Positions 1-6,642 of a stretch of DNA of 18,214 nucleotides are shown here, piece by piece. Position 1 is the first letter of the stretch. The number at the start of each line of letters is the position of its first letter. Origin of the DNA: CAYPHA01 sp964410215 (GTDB lineage: Bacteria > Calditrichota > Calditrichia > Calditrichales > CAYPHA01). The DNA lies in the NCBI GenBank assembly GCA_964410215.1, contig CAYPHA010000085.1, positions 1 through 18,214 on the forward strand, in the 5' to 3' direction. Position numbers and translations under genes: made by a program. The notes under the pieces are model-generated. The model was not told the origin of the DNA, did no database searches, and saw nothing but the letters and a program-made list of their open reading frames with translations.

Positions 1-99
1 ATGAAATTCATCCCGGCAACAGAAACGGACAAAGACATTGAAAGGGCTGCAGCCAGCAGTGAAAACGCGTCAGATAAAAAAACAGAAAAAAAAGAGTAG
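1..99 (+). CDS. 3' end of an unidentified reading frame (partial)
   Basis: An open frame runs from the first base of the window to a TAG at 97-99. It encodes 32 residues, very hydrophilic and ending in a Lys/Glu-rich tail (DKKTEKKE). The first codon in view is ATG, but nothing upstream is visible, so this may be either a whole short ORF or, more likely, the charged C-terminal tail of a longer protein entering from the left. No domain is recognisable. Its end overlaps the start of the decayed DUF3332 reading frame by about 14 bases. Confidence 0.3.
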   Translation: MKFIPATETDKDIERAAASSENASDKKTEKKE

Positions 100-250
100 G
101 CTGGTTTTATTGATACTTTCATCCAGTATGACCGGCTGCTAAGGACAGTTCCAGCTGACTAAAAAGGTCTATGGCGTTGCAGGATTTCTTGATGTGACCG
201 TACTCAACATTATCGAATTCTGGACAGGTACAAACCCGATGCTGAAGGGT
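86..250 (+). pseudogene. Remnant of a DUF3332-family lipoprotein gene
   Basis: Reading the frame that contains ATG 128-130 gives a lysine start (KKKSRL), a hydrophobic stretch and a lipobox-like end (SSSMTGC), then a TAA stop at 140-142. The frame continues with GQFQLTKKVY, then directly GVAGFLDVTVLNIIEFW and TGTNPM. As I remember the DUF3332 family (small lipoproteins, function unknown), it has a signal peptide ending in a Cys, an aromatic-Gly-x-Phe-x-Leu-Thr-x-Lys-Val stretch, about 25 residues of WN...VGxKxVNE...PVY, and then an IEFWxGxNPM motif. Here the middle block is missing in frame, the residue after the lipobox Cys-x position is a stop, no start codon precedes the signal peptide, and the C-terminal part beyond NPM is not recognisable. 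I therefore call it a dead gene. The family assignment is from memory of its motif pattern. Confidence 0.6.
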
Positions 251-298
251 TTTACTTTTCTAAATCCTGACTTCTTTAGATTTATCTCTACCGAATCT

Positions 299-343
299 CT
301 TTTCTCTTTTCTTTTTTTTCTTTTTTCTTTTTTCTTTTTTCTT
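299..343. repeat. Homopyrimidine tract with (TTTTTTC) heptad repeats
   Basis: From 299 to 343 the plus strand is only T and C. Positions 321-341 are three perfect copies of the heptamer TTTTTTC, preceded by a longer T8 variant ending at 320. On the minus strand this is a homopurine run that begins 3 bases past the stop of the second permease gene, with no G+C hairpin before it, so it does not resemble an intrinsic terminator. A slippage-prone tract, or one able to form triplex DNA, is possible. Confidence 0.8.
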
Positions 344-346
344 AAT

Positions 347-1594
347 CTACTCATACCTCAACGACTCGATCGGACTCAACGATGCAGCCTTATAGGCCGG
401 CCAGTAACCGAAAATCAGCCCGACAGCGGTACAGAATACTAAACCGATAATTGCCCAGTTCAGCGGAACCGAGATGGCAAAATCAGTGAACATGGTAACA
501 ATATTGCCCAAACCGAAACCGACCATCACGCCGATCAGACCGCCGATATTGCTGAGGATAATAGCCTCCAGCAAAAACTGGTTCAATATATTACGGCGGC
601 GGGCACCCAGTGATTTACGGATACCGATTTCACGTGTACGTTCCGTAACTGAGACAAGCATGATGTTCATGATCCCGATACCGGCTACTATCAGGGCGAC
701 AATGCCGATGACAAAGGCCCCGACTTTAATACCTGCCGTGGTTTCATTGAAGGTTTTGATCTGACTGTCGTTGGTGAAAATAGTAAAATCATCCTCTTCG
801 TGCGGTTTGAGCCCACGCTCCCTGCGCATGACGGCACGTGTCTCGGCTATGGCATCCTGGAGCACTTCCGGGGATTTGGCCCGCACGGTAATATTAACGG
901 AGTTTTCCCTTCCGAAGGGATTCCGCTCACCATAGATATTTTTATACGTATTAATCGGCATAAGTGAATAGTTGTCGAAGTTTCCTCCCAATGCCGATTT
1001 TTTTTCTTCGAACACACCGATAACCAGAAATTTCCTGCCATCGATTTTAACAGTCTGCTGCAACGGATCGGTCCAGGGAAACAGTTCCTTCACAATCGCC
1101 GGACCGAGAACCACAACCTGGCGCCCAATTTTTACATCTTCATGAGAAATATTGCGTCCGTGCCTGATAAAGTGCGTGTTATTCGGCGGGTATTCGGGTG
1201 TCCCGCCACATATGGTTATATTGGGATTGGTCGATTTATCACGATATTTAATGATATGACCGAAATCCCACAGCTCGGAACCGACCAGGCTCACCGTGGA
1301 AACGTTCTTTCTGATGGCATCGGCATGCGCAACGGTTGTCGGCCGCCGCTTCATGATTTTACGCCGTTCTTCCTCGCTCATCGGTCCGCCGGCTGCCCAC
1401 TTCTGTACCTGAAAAACGGTTGACCCCAGCACACTTAATTCCGATTCGATCGTATTTTGTATAACGGATATCCCCGTCATAACACCGATAATGGAAGCAA
1501 CCCCTGCGATGATACCAACCAGCGTCAGAAACGAACGCAGTTTATGGCTGGTAATGGCGGTCAGTGACATGCGAATGAGTTCTGAGAATTGCAT
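347..1594 (-). CDS. ABC transporter permease, MacB/FtsX type (second of pair)
   Basis: A 415-residue permease of the MacB-like export superfamily. It has one transmembrane helix near the N terminus (about 21-42), a large periplasmic MacB-PCD-like domain (about 43-285), and three helices at the C terminus (about 291-313, 342-364 and 379-398). The motif SVTERTREIGIRKSLGA (315-331), in the cytoplasmic loop after the second helix, is the family hallmark and is expected to contact the ATPase. No nucleotide-binding domain is present, unlike full-length MacB. It starts with ATG 18 bases after the preceding permease gene (weak site ACGGA), and both proteins end in LRYE, so the two are paralogues that probably form a heterodimeric channel. 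The substrate is not determinable; macrolide, peptide, lipid or siderophore export are all known for relatives. Confidence 0.93.
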   Translation of the reverse strand: MQFSELIRMSLTAITSHKLRSFLTLVGIIAGVASIIGVMTGISVIQNTIESELSVLGSTVFQVQKWAAGGPMSEEERRKIMKRRPTTVAHADAIRKNVSTVSLVGSELWDFGHIIKYRDKSTNPNITICGGTPEYPPNNTHFIRHGRNISHEDVKIGRQVVVLGPAIVKELFPWTDPLQQTVKIDGRKFLVIGVFEEKKSALGGNFDNYSLMPINTYKNIYGERNPFGRENSVNITVRAKSPEVLQDAIAETRAVMRRERGLKPHEEDDFTIFTNDSQIKTFNETTAGIKVGAFVIGIVALIVAGIGIMNIMLVSVTERTREIGIRKSLGARRRNILNQFLLEAIILSNIGGLIGVMVGFGLGNIVTMFTDFAISVPLNWAIIGLVFCTAVGLIFGYWPAYKAASLSPIESLRYE

Positions 1595-1612
1595 AATTAT
1601 TCCGTAAATATG

Positions 1613-2851
1613 TTATTCATATCTTAACGCATCAATCGGATTCAGCCGGGATGCCCGGTATGCCGGTATGAATCCGGCAATCACACCGGTGAGAATTGAA
1701 ATAACAAGCGCAATGACCACAATGGGGAGTGAAATGCTCGCCGGCAGTACAAACGTGTTCATCAAGGAGGCGATACCAAAAGAAAGAATTACACCGATCA
1801 CCCCGCCGATCAGGCAGATGGTCGATGACTCGAACAGGAATTGGGACAGGATAATTTTTCTCCGGGCGCCGATGGCTTTGCGGATGCCGATTTCCCGCGT
1901 CCGCTCTGTCACGGATACGAACATAATGTTCATCACGCCGATCCCACCCACAAACAGGGAAATTCCGGTAATAATCATCCCGATTAATACCACGACTCCC
2001 ATGACATTGTTGTATACATCCATCAACGTGTCCATTGTGTTGATGGCAAAATCTTCTTTTTCCGTCGGCTTCAGTTTGCGGATCTTTCGCATCTCACCGA
2101 TAATGTCATATTCAAAATCGGACATGCCTTCCTGACTTGGTGCTTTAACAGCGATGGTATAACTCCGGTTGCGGCTGCCGAAATATTTCTGAAAAGTGGA
2201 AATCGGGATGAAGACCTGGTTATCGAAATTCGGGCCACCAAAAAATCCGGCGCTACCCTGTTTTTCCATGACACCAACGATTTGGAATCGGTACCAGCCT
2301 ATTTTTATCTCTTTATTGAGCGGATCGATGTGCTTAAACAGCTTCTCCCTTATTTCTGCTCCGATGACACAGACCCGTTTGCGGTATTGCACATCCGTGG
2401 GTAACAGATACCTGCCATAGTCCGGCAATCCGTCCGTTACATTGATATGCTGATCCGTCGTACCGATTACCGGTACCGATTCCACCACCTGGGAACGGTA
2501 TTTCAGATTTCTCCTTGTGTTCGTAGTAGGATTGACAGCCACAGCGTGCGCCAGCCGGCGTTCCAGCTTCTCACTGTCTTTAAGGGTCAGATTGGAACGG
2601 TTTCTGTATTCAAAAAAGTTTCCGGTAACGATCCAGGGGGTTCTGGAGACATAAAATACGTCGGAACCGATAGCTGAAATGCTTTCTTTGAAATTGTTGG
2701 CTAAACCGTTGGCGGCCGTCATGGTGGTAACCACCGCCACAATCCCTATGATGATACCCAGCGTGGTCAGAATACCACGGGTCCGGTTTGCCCTGATTGC
2801 GGTCAAGGCAATGCGAAAGGTATCCATGAAAGTGTTGAACATTAATTTCAT
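1613..2851 (-). CDS. ABC transporter permease, MacB/FtsX type (first of pair)
   Basis: A 412-residue inner-membrane permease with the same plan as its downstream neighbour: helix 1 at about 29-50, a periplasmic domain to about 283, then helices at about 285-311, 343-365 and 375-396. The hallmark SVTERTREIGIRKAIGA lies at about 313-329. It begins 25 bases after the adaptor gene stops and is followed 18 bases later by the second permease, so the three genes form one operon. ATG at 2851 is preferred; GGTAACAGG lies just upstream, and the next in-frame ATG three codons later has no better site. No ATP-binding domain is fused to it. Family assignment is firm; the transported compound is unknown. 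Confidence 0.93.
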   Translation of the reverse strand: MKLMFNTFMDTFRIALTAIRANRTRGILTTLGIIIGIVAVVTTMTAANGLANNFKESISAIGSDVFYVSRTPWIVTGNFFEYRNRSNLTLKDSEKLERRLAHAVAVNPTTNTRRNLKYRSQVVESVPVIGTTDQHINVTDGLPDYGRYLLPTDVQYRKRVCVIGAEIREKLFKHIDPLNKEIKIGWYRFQIVGVMEKQGSAGFFGGPNFDNQVFIPISTFQKYFGSRNRSYTIAVKAPSQEGMSDFEYDIIGEMRKIRKLKPTEKEDFAINTMDTLMDVYNNVMGVVVLIGMIITGISLFVGGIGVMNIMFVSVTERTREIGIRKAIGARRKIILSQFLFESSTICLIGGVIGVILSFGIASLMNTFVLPASISLPIVVIALVISILTGVIAGFIPAYRASRLNPIDALRYE

Positions 2852-2876
2852 AGCCTGTTACCAATAATGTTCTTAT

Positions 2877-4139
2877 TTACCGGACCGCGAGGGTGGCTGT
2901 CGACGGGTTTTCAATAATGACTTTTGAATTATTCTGTAGAATCTGACTGATAGCCCGGTAATTGCCGGTGACAATTTCATCCTCCTCCGTAAGGCCGTCA
3001 ATAATTTCGATGTGCGTTTCGCTCTGAATGCCGATTTCGACCTGATATGCCGTGGCATGACCATCGCTGATAACGAAGACAACAGGCACAAATCCATCCT
3101 TATCGGGTGTATAACTGTTCGCCACTGTCGTATCCGTATCCGTTTCCGTTCCAATGCGCAACTGATCAGGGGTCCGCAAGGCAACACACTGAATCGGTAT
3201 GACCATGACATCCGTACGGATCGCTGTAACCACGTCTGCACTGGCCGTCATGCCCGGGCGCAGCTGCGTACCCGGATCATCAATCGATATTTTCACTTCG
3301 AATTCGGTCTTCTGGTCTGCCGTACCCGACGCGGTCACCTTCGCGCTATTGGCAATTTCACTGACAGTCCCTTTGAATACCAGATCCGGAAGCGCATCGA
3401 CTTCAACCAACGCGCTGTCCATCAGCTGAATATTCACGATATCATTCTCATCCACATCAACAAGGGCTTCCATCCCGGCCAGGTTGGAAAGAACCATAAT
3501 AACATCCTCCTGGAACTGCGAGCCCAGGGCAATTTCACCGACTTCCTTATTCAGCTTGCTGATGGTACCGGCCATCGGTGCGTAAATTGTTGTTTTCGAT
3601 AAATCATCACGGGCCTGTTTCAGAGCCGCACTGGCCTGGTCAACCTGTTCCAATGATGACTGATAACGGGCTTTTTCCACTTTAAAAGCCGCATACGCCT
3701 GATCAAGAGCGGCCTGTGATTCCAGGTTTTTATCAAACAATTCTCTCGTCCGGTTATAGTCCTTTTCCACCTTGAGCATGTTTTCCTTAACCAGGTTCGC
3801 GTTGGCCTCGATGGAACGCATATTGGCTTCGGCACTTTCCACCGAGGCTGCGAAGCGCTCACGGTCCAGCTCAACCAGAAGCCGGCCTTCATCAACCCAT
3901 TCGCCTTCCTTTACATGTAGCCCGATAATCTTGGCCGCCACATCGGCGCTGATTTTCACCTGCATCTTAGGCTGGATACGGCCTGTTGCCGTTACCGTTT
4001 CCACAATACGGTTCCGCTTCACTTTCTCGGTGACAACGTTCACACCCTCCGCCCCGTTACCCTTCATGGTAAGGGAAGCAACTATAACAATAATGATCAC
4101 CACAGGCAGGCCAATCATAAGAAGTTTCTTCTTACGCAT
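2877..4139 (-). CDS. MacA/HlyD-type periplasmic adaptor (membrane fusion protein)
   Basis: A 420-residue adaptor that should bridge the inner-membrane permeases to an outer-membrane TolC-like channel (no such channel gene is in the window). A signal anchor occupies residues about 5-23 (GLPVVIIIVIVASLTM). The biotin/lipoyl-like half motif around VEGEWV/ELDRERF (about 76-93) is followed by a long alpha-helical hairpin rich in Ala, Glu and Lys (about 95-185). The second lipoyl half follows (IYAPMAGTISKLNKEVGE), and then a beta-barrel region with the typical LRPGMTASADV segment (about 294-304). It is the first gene of the operon, with a good ribosome binding site (AAGGGAG) ahead of ATG 4139. In MacAB-like systems the adaptor also stimulates the ATPase, but no ATPase gene accompanies it here. 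Confidence 0.93.
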   Translation of the reverse strand: MRKKKLLMIGLPVVIIIVIVASLTMKGNGAEGVNVVTEKVKRNRIVETVTATGRIQPKMQVKISADVAAKIIGLHVKEGEWVDEGRLLVELDRERFAASVESAEANMRSIEANANLVKENMLKVEKDYNRTRELFDKNLESQAALDQAYAAFKVEKARYQSSLEQVDQASAALKQARDDLSKTTIYAPMAGTISKLNKEVGEIALGSQFQEDVIMVLSNLAGMEALVDVDENDIVNIQLMDSALVEVDALPDLVFKGTVSEIANSAKVTASGTADQKTEFEVKISIDDPGTQLRPGMTASADVVTAIRTDVMVIPIQCVALRTPDQLRIGTETDTDTTVANSYTPDKDGFVPVVFVISDGHATAYQVEIGIQSETHIEIIDGLTEEDEIVTGNYRAISQILQNNSKVIIENPSTATLAVR

Positions 4140-4226
4140 AACAATATCTCCCTTCTATAGATTTTTTTGATCCTATTTAATAAATTACGTGAGCAGCAAA
4201 AAAAGGTTGCTAAAATATAAATTCAT

Positions 4227-4293
4227 CTTCGTGCTACTTGGTGAAAGTAAAATTACACGAAGTAACGCGAAGCCGGAATGAAGAACCACGAAG
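4227..4293. repeat. Cluster of CRCGAAG heptamers between divergent genes
   Basis: The 242-base gap between the adaptor gene and the 4382 gene holds CACGAAG at 4256-4262 and 4287-4293, the variant CGCGAAG at 4266-4272, and the inverted form CTTCGTG at 4227-4233. The outer inverted pair (4227-4233 with 4256-4262) could form a 7-bp stem with a 22-base loop, but no T run follows. These may be binding sites or a worn copy of a dispersed intergenic repeat. I see no convincing promoter for the adaptor operon in this gap. Confidence 0.4.
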
Positions 4294-4346
4294 ACATATT
4301 CAGAATAAAGATTAGGAAAAGTAAACAATAAATGAATAATTTGGAT

Positions 4347-4375
4347 TTGCCTGGTATGAAGCAATTATCTAATTT
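4347..4375 (+). promoter_or_regulatory. Possible sigma-70 promoter giving a leaderless transcript
   Basis: TTGCCT (4347-4352) and TAATTT (4370-4375) are separated by 17 bases. The ATG of the next gene lies at 4382, so transcription would start at or within a base or two of the start codon. There is no Shine-Dalgarno-like sequence before that ATG. Short AT-rich boxes of this quality occur often by chance. Confidence 0.3.
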
Positions 4376-4381
4376 AACAAC

Positions 4382-4720
4382 ATGGATAGGGACACGAAAA
4401 TCAAGTTCAATAGATATGCATCCAGGCTTCTCGATTCCGCCTGGTCACCCGATGATATAAATATATATCTCCGGCTGGCCGTACTGGCCTGGAACACGGC
4501 ATTCATCCCCAAACCGGAGCGTATCATGCATATCCAGGCATTCATAAAAGAAAATGAATGCCCGCTGATTCAACTAGGGAAGGATCAATACGATACCCTC
4601 GAATATATCGTTGCCCTCGCCCATATCAAAAAGGCTTTATTTCCGGAAGACAAAACCAATATCCGTTCCGCGCACTGGGATCCGGAAAAGGCAGTCATTG
4701 GTCTGACCATCCGTCCGTAA
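4382..4720 (+). CDS. Hypothetical protein, 112 residues
   Basis: I do not recognise this protein. It is a soluble-looking 112-residue polypeptide with no signal peptide or membrane helix. It has several Trp and Tyr residues, a central predicted helical stretch (DINIYLRLAVLAWNTAF, about 25-41), and a basic-to-neutral C terminus ending in LTIRP. Amino-acid composition is that of an ordinary globular protein, which supports it being real. An in-frame stop lies four codons upstream of the ATG, so the start cannot move far. It stands alone: the adaptor gene upstream is divergent, and 254 bases separate it from the methyltransferase gene. A weak hairpin (ACTAC/GTAGT, 4765-4780) followed by a T-rich run lies downstream and could end the transcript. 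Confidence 0.65.
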   Translation: MDRDTKIKFNRYASRLLDSAWSPDDINIYLRLAVLAWNTAFIPKPERIMHIQAFIKENECPLIQLGKDQYDTLEYIVALAHIKKALFPEDKTNIRSAHWDPEKAVIGLTIRP

Positions 4721-4764
4721 ATACCTCCGTACCTTTACAGGTTACGCTACTGAATTTTCCAACT

Positions 4765-4796
4765 ACTACTTGCATGTAGTATTTTATCTTTTTATA
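4765..4796 (+). terminator. Weak candidate terminator
   Basis: ACTAC (4765-4769) and GTAGT (4776-4780) can pair as a 5-bp stem with a 6-base loop, followed by a T-rich run (ATTTTATCTTTTTAT). The stem is short and has little G+C. It lies 45 bases past the stop of the 112-residue gene. The rest of the 4721-4974 gap shows nothing recognisable. Confidence 0.25.
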
Positions 4797-4974
4797 TTCT
4801 ATCACCAGGTAGCATTTTAATTCAACTAATTATCAGTACATGGGTGAACTTATAAATAACCACCGGCAATGGATCGATATCATGAAATCGCTTACGACGT
4901 GAAGTCGGCCAGCCGGAACCGGATGCTAATTCAACCCATAATACGGATTTATCCTGGCAGGAAGGTGAACCCGA

Positions 4975-5739
4975 ATGAACGTAGCTCACTTACCAGCACA
5001 ATCTTTTTATGATGCTGTCGCACCTGATTATGACAACATGACCGGGTTTGACGCACGATTTGAACATGAATATGAGGTCATGAAGACGTTGGCAACACGC
5101 TTCCGTTTCAAAAGGGTACTGGATGCAGCCTGCGGAACGGGGATTCACAGTATTGCGTTATCCCGGCTTGGTGTGGATGTGACCGGCATAGATATTTCTT
5201 CTGAAATGATTGCAAAAGCTGCGGCGAATGCAGAGCGCCATCATACGCTCGTCACATTAAAAACCATGGCCGCGCAGGACCTTATTTCTTATCCGGAATC
5301 CTCTTATGACGGCATCCTGTTCCTGGGAAATTCCCTTCCGCACATCATGGATAAAGAAGAACTGATAAACACATTCCGGGGATTCTATCATATCTTAAAA
5401 GCGGAAAAAACACTCATCATTCAACTGCTTAATTATGAAAAAGTCCTGTCACAGAATGAACGGATTGTATCCATAAAGAAGACAGAATCATTCGAATACA
5501 TCCGTTTTTATGATTTTCTGGCAGACAGGGTACGCTTCAACATTTTAAGTATCGATCACCGCAGCCCGGCCTTATCCTATTCGCTGCAATCGTCGGAACT
5601 CTATCCCTATTTATTAAAAGATATCACGCCTGCCATAGAGACGGCAGGGCTGCATATTTTAGAAACGTTCGGATCGTTTGACTTCGACCAATTCAATCCG
5701 GATCAATCACAAAATCTGATTATTATCGCAAAAAAATAA
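4975..5739 (+). CDS. Class I SAM-dependent methyltransferase
   Basis: A 254-residue cytoplasmic methyltransferase with a Rossmann-type fold. The N terminus FYDAVAPDYDNMTGFD (about 11-26) is the usual helix preceding the SAM site. Motif I is VLDAACGTG (48-56). GIDIS at 71-75 supplies the acidic residue (D73) that normally binds the SAM ribose. The post-III region (GILFLGNSLPHI, about 111-122) follows, and the C-terminal half forms the substrate side. It resembles the broad Methyltransf_11/25 group, in which the substrate cannot be deduced from sequence. ATG 4975 follows a good site (AGGAAGG). The Fe-S protein gene begins 28 bases after its stop, so the two are probably co-transcribed. Confidence 0.88.
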   Translation: MNVAHLPAQSFYDAVAPDYDNMTGFDARFEHEYEVMKTLATRFRFKRVLDAACGTGIHSIALSRLGVDVTGIDISSEMIAKAAANAERHHTLVTLKTMAAQDLISYPESSYDGILFLGNSLPHIMDKEELINTFRGFYHILKAEKTLIIQLLNYEKVLSQNERIVSIKKTESFEYIRFYDFLADRVRFNILSIDHRSPALSYSLQSSELYPYLLKDITPAIETAGLHILETFGSFDFDQFNPDQSQNLIIIAKK

Positions 5740-5767
5740 TTCATCTTTACCCGGTGGGAGATCTTAC

Positions 5768-6607
5768 ATGCTGCGAAAAATTATTCAAATAGATGAAGAG
5801 AAATGTGACGGTTGCGGACTTTGCATTCCGGAATGTCATGAGGGTGCCATCCAGCTCATCGACGGAAAGGCCCGTTTGATCAGCGACTTGTTTTGTGACG
5901 GCCTGGGCGCCTGCCTCGGGCACTGTCCACAGGGTGCTATTAAGATCATTGAACGGGAAGCACAACCCTACAATGAACGTCTGGTTATGCAGAATATGGT
6001 AAAACAGGGAAAAAATACCATCATTGCCCATATGAAACATCTCAGGGACCATAATGAAACCGGCTTCCTCAATGAGGCCTGGACTTTCCTGGAAGAACAA
6101 GGAATAGATATACCAAAGGACATGATAGAAGACAAACCCCAGGCCCATGTTGAAAGTTGTCCCGGATCCCGAAGTACGGCATTTAACGAGACACCCGCCG
6201 AACATGAAAATCACACTGATATTCCCTCCGCGCTCAGGCACTGGCCGGTACAGTTCCACCTGATTTCACCGTCGGCTCAACAGTATCGCGAGGCTGATCT
6301 GTTATTGGCAGCCGATTGTATCGCTTTCTCACTAGGAAATTTTCACCAGAAGTATTTGCCCGGCAAAGCACTCGTCATTGCCTGCCCGAAACTTGACCAT
6401 GATCAGCAGATCTATGTGGAAAAGTTAAGGGCCCTGATCGATGAAGCAAAAATCAATTCAATCACCGTCATGATCATGCAGGTGCCCTGTTGCGGAGGGC
6501 TGATCCGGCTGATTCAAATGGCTATGCAGCAGGCTGAACGTCAGGTGCCGGTCAAGGGTATTGTGATTGGTGTTCAGGGAGAAATATTGAAGGAGGAGTG
6601 GTTGTAA
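5768..6607 (+). CDS. Ferredoxin-domain Fe-S protein with extra C-terminal Cys motifs
   Basis: A 279-residue protein with an N-terminal ferredoxin domain. The first cluster motif is complete (C13, C16, C19, C23 in CDGCGLCIPEC). The second reads CDGLGACLGHCP (C43, C49, C53), with Leu where the second Cys of CxxCxxCxxxCP would be. In proteins of this type as I remember them, CDGLGAC is itself a conserved variant. The C-terminal half carries further cysteine sites, VESCPG, IACPKLD and VPCCGGL, which suggest another metal site or a redox centre. No membrane segment is seen. A role in intracellular electron transfer or Fe-S chemistry is likely, but no partner enzyme is adjacent except the upstream methyltransferase. 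Ribosome binding site GGTGGGAG precedes ATG 5768. The last codons form half of a terminator hairpin. Confidence 0.85.
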   Translation: MLRKIIQIDEEKCDGCGLCIPECHEGAIQLIDGKARLISDLFCDGLGACLGHCPQGAIKIIEREAQPYNERLVMQNMVKQGKNTIIAHMKHLRDHNETGFLNEAWTFLEEQGIDIPKDMIEDKPQAHVESCPGSRSTAFNETPAEHENHTDIPSALRHWPVQFHLISPSAQQYREADLLLAADCIAFSLGNFHQKYLPGKALVIACPKLDHDQQIYVEKLRALIDEAKINSITVMIMQVPCCGGLIRLIQMAMQQAERQVPVKGIVIGVQGEILKEEWL

Positions 6608-6626
6608 AAACAACCACTCCATTTTT
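6595..6626 (+). terminator. Rho-independent terminator overlapping the Fe-S gene stop
   Basis: GGAGTGGTTG (6595-6604) pairs perfectly with CAACCACTCC (6611-6620) around the loop TAAAAA, and is followed by ATTTTT (6621-6626). The 5' arm encodes the last residues of the Fe-S protein, and the stop codon lies in the loop. On the opposite strand no T run follows the stem, so it should act on the plus-strand operon only. Confidence 0.88.
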
Positions 6627-6642
6627 GGAGGGTTTTGCGGGA

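Noticed and set aside
169..354. Minus-strand ORF of 61 codons rich in Lys and Arg
   Set aside because: It only reads the homopurine tract and the pseudogene in reverse; the composition is an artefact of low-complexity DNA.
4869..5012. Small plus-strand ORF of 47 codons before the methyltransferase gene
   Set aside because: It overlaps the methyltransferase start, lacks its own ribosome binding site and looks like no family I know. The methyltransferase has a clear site at 4959-4967.
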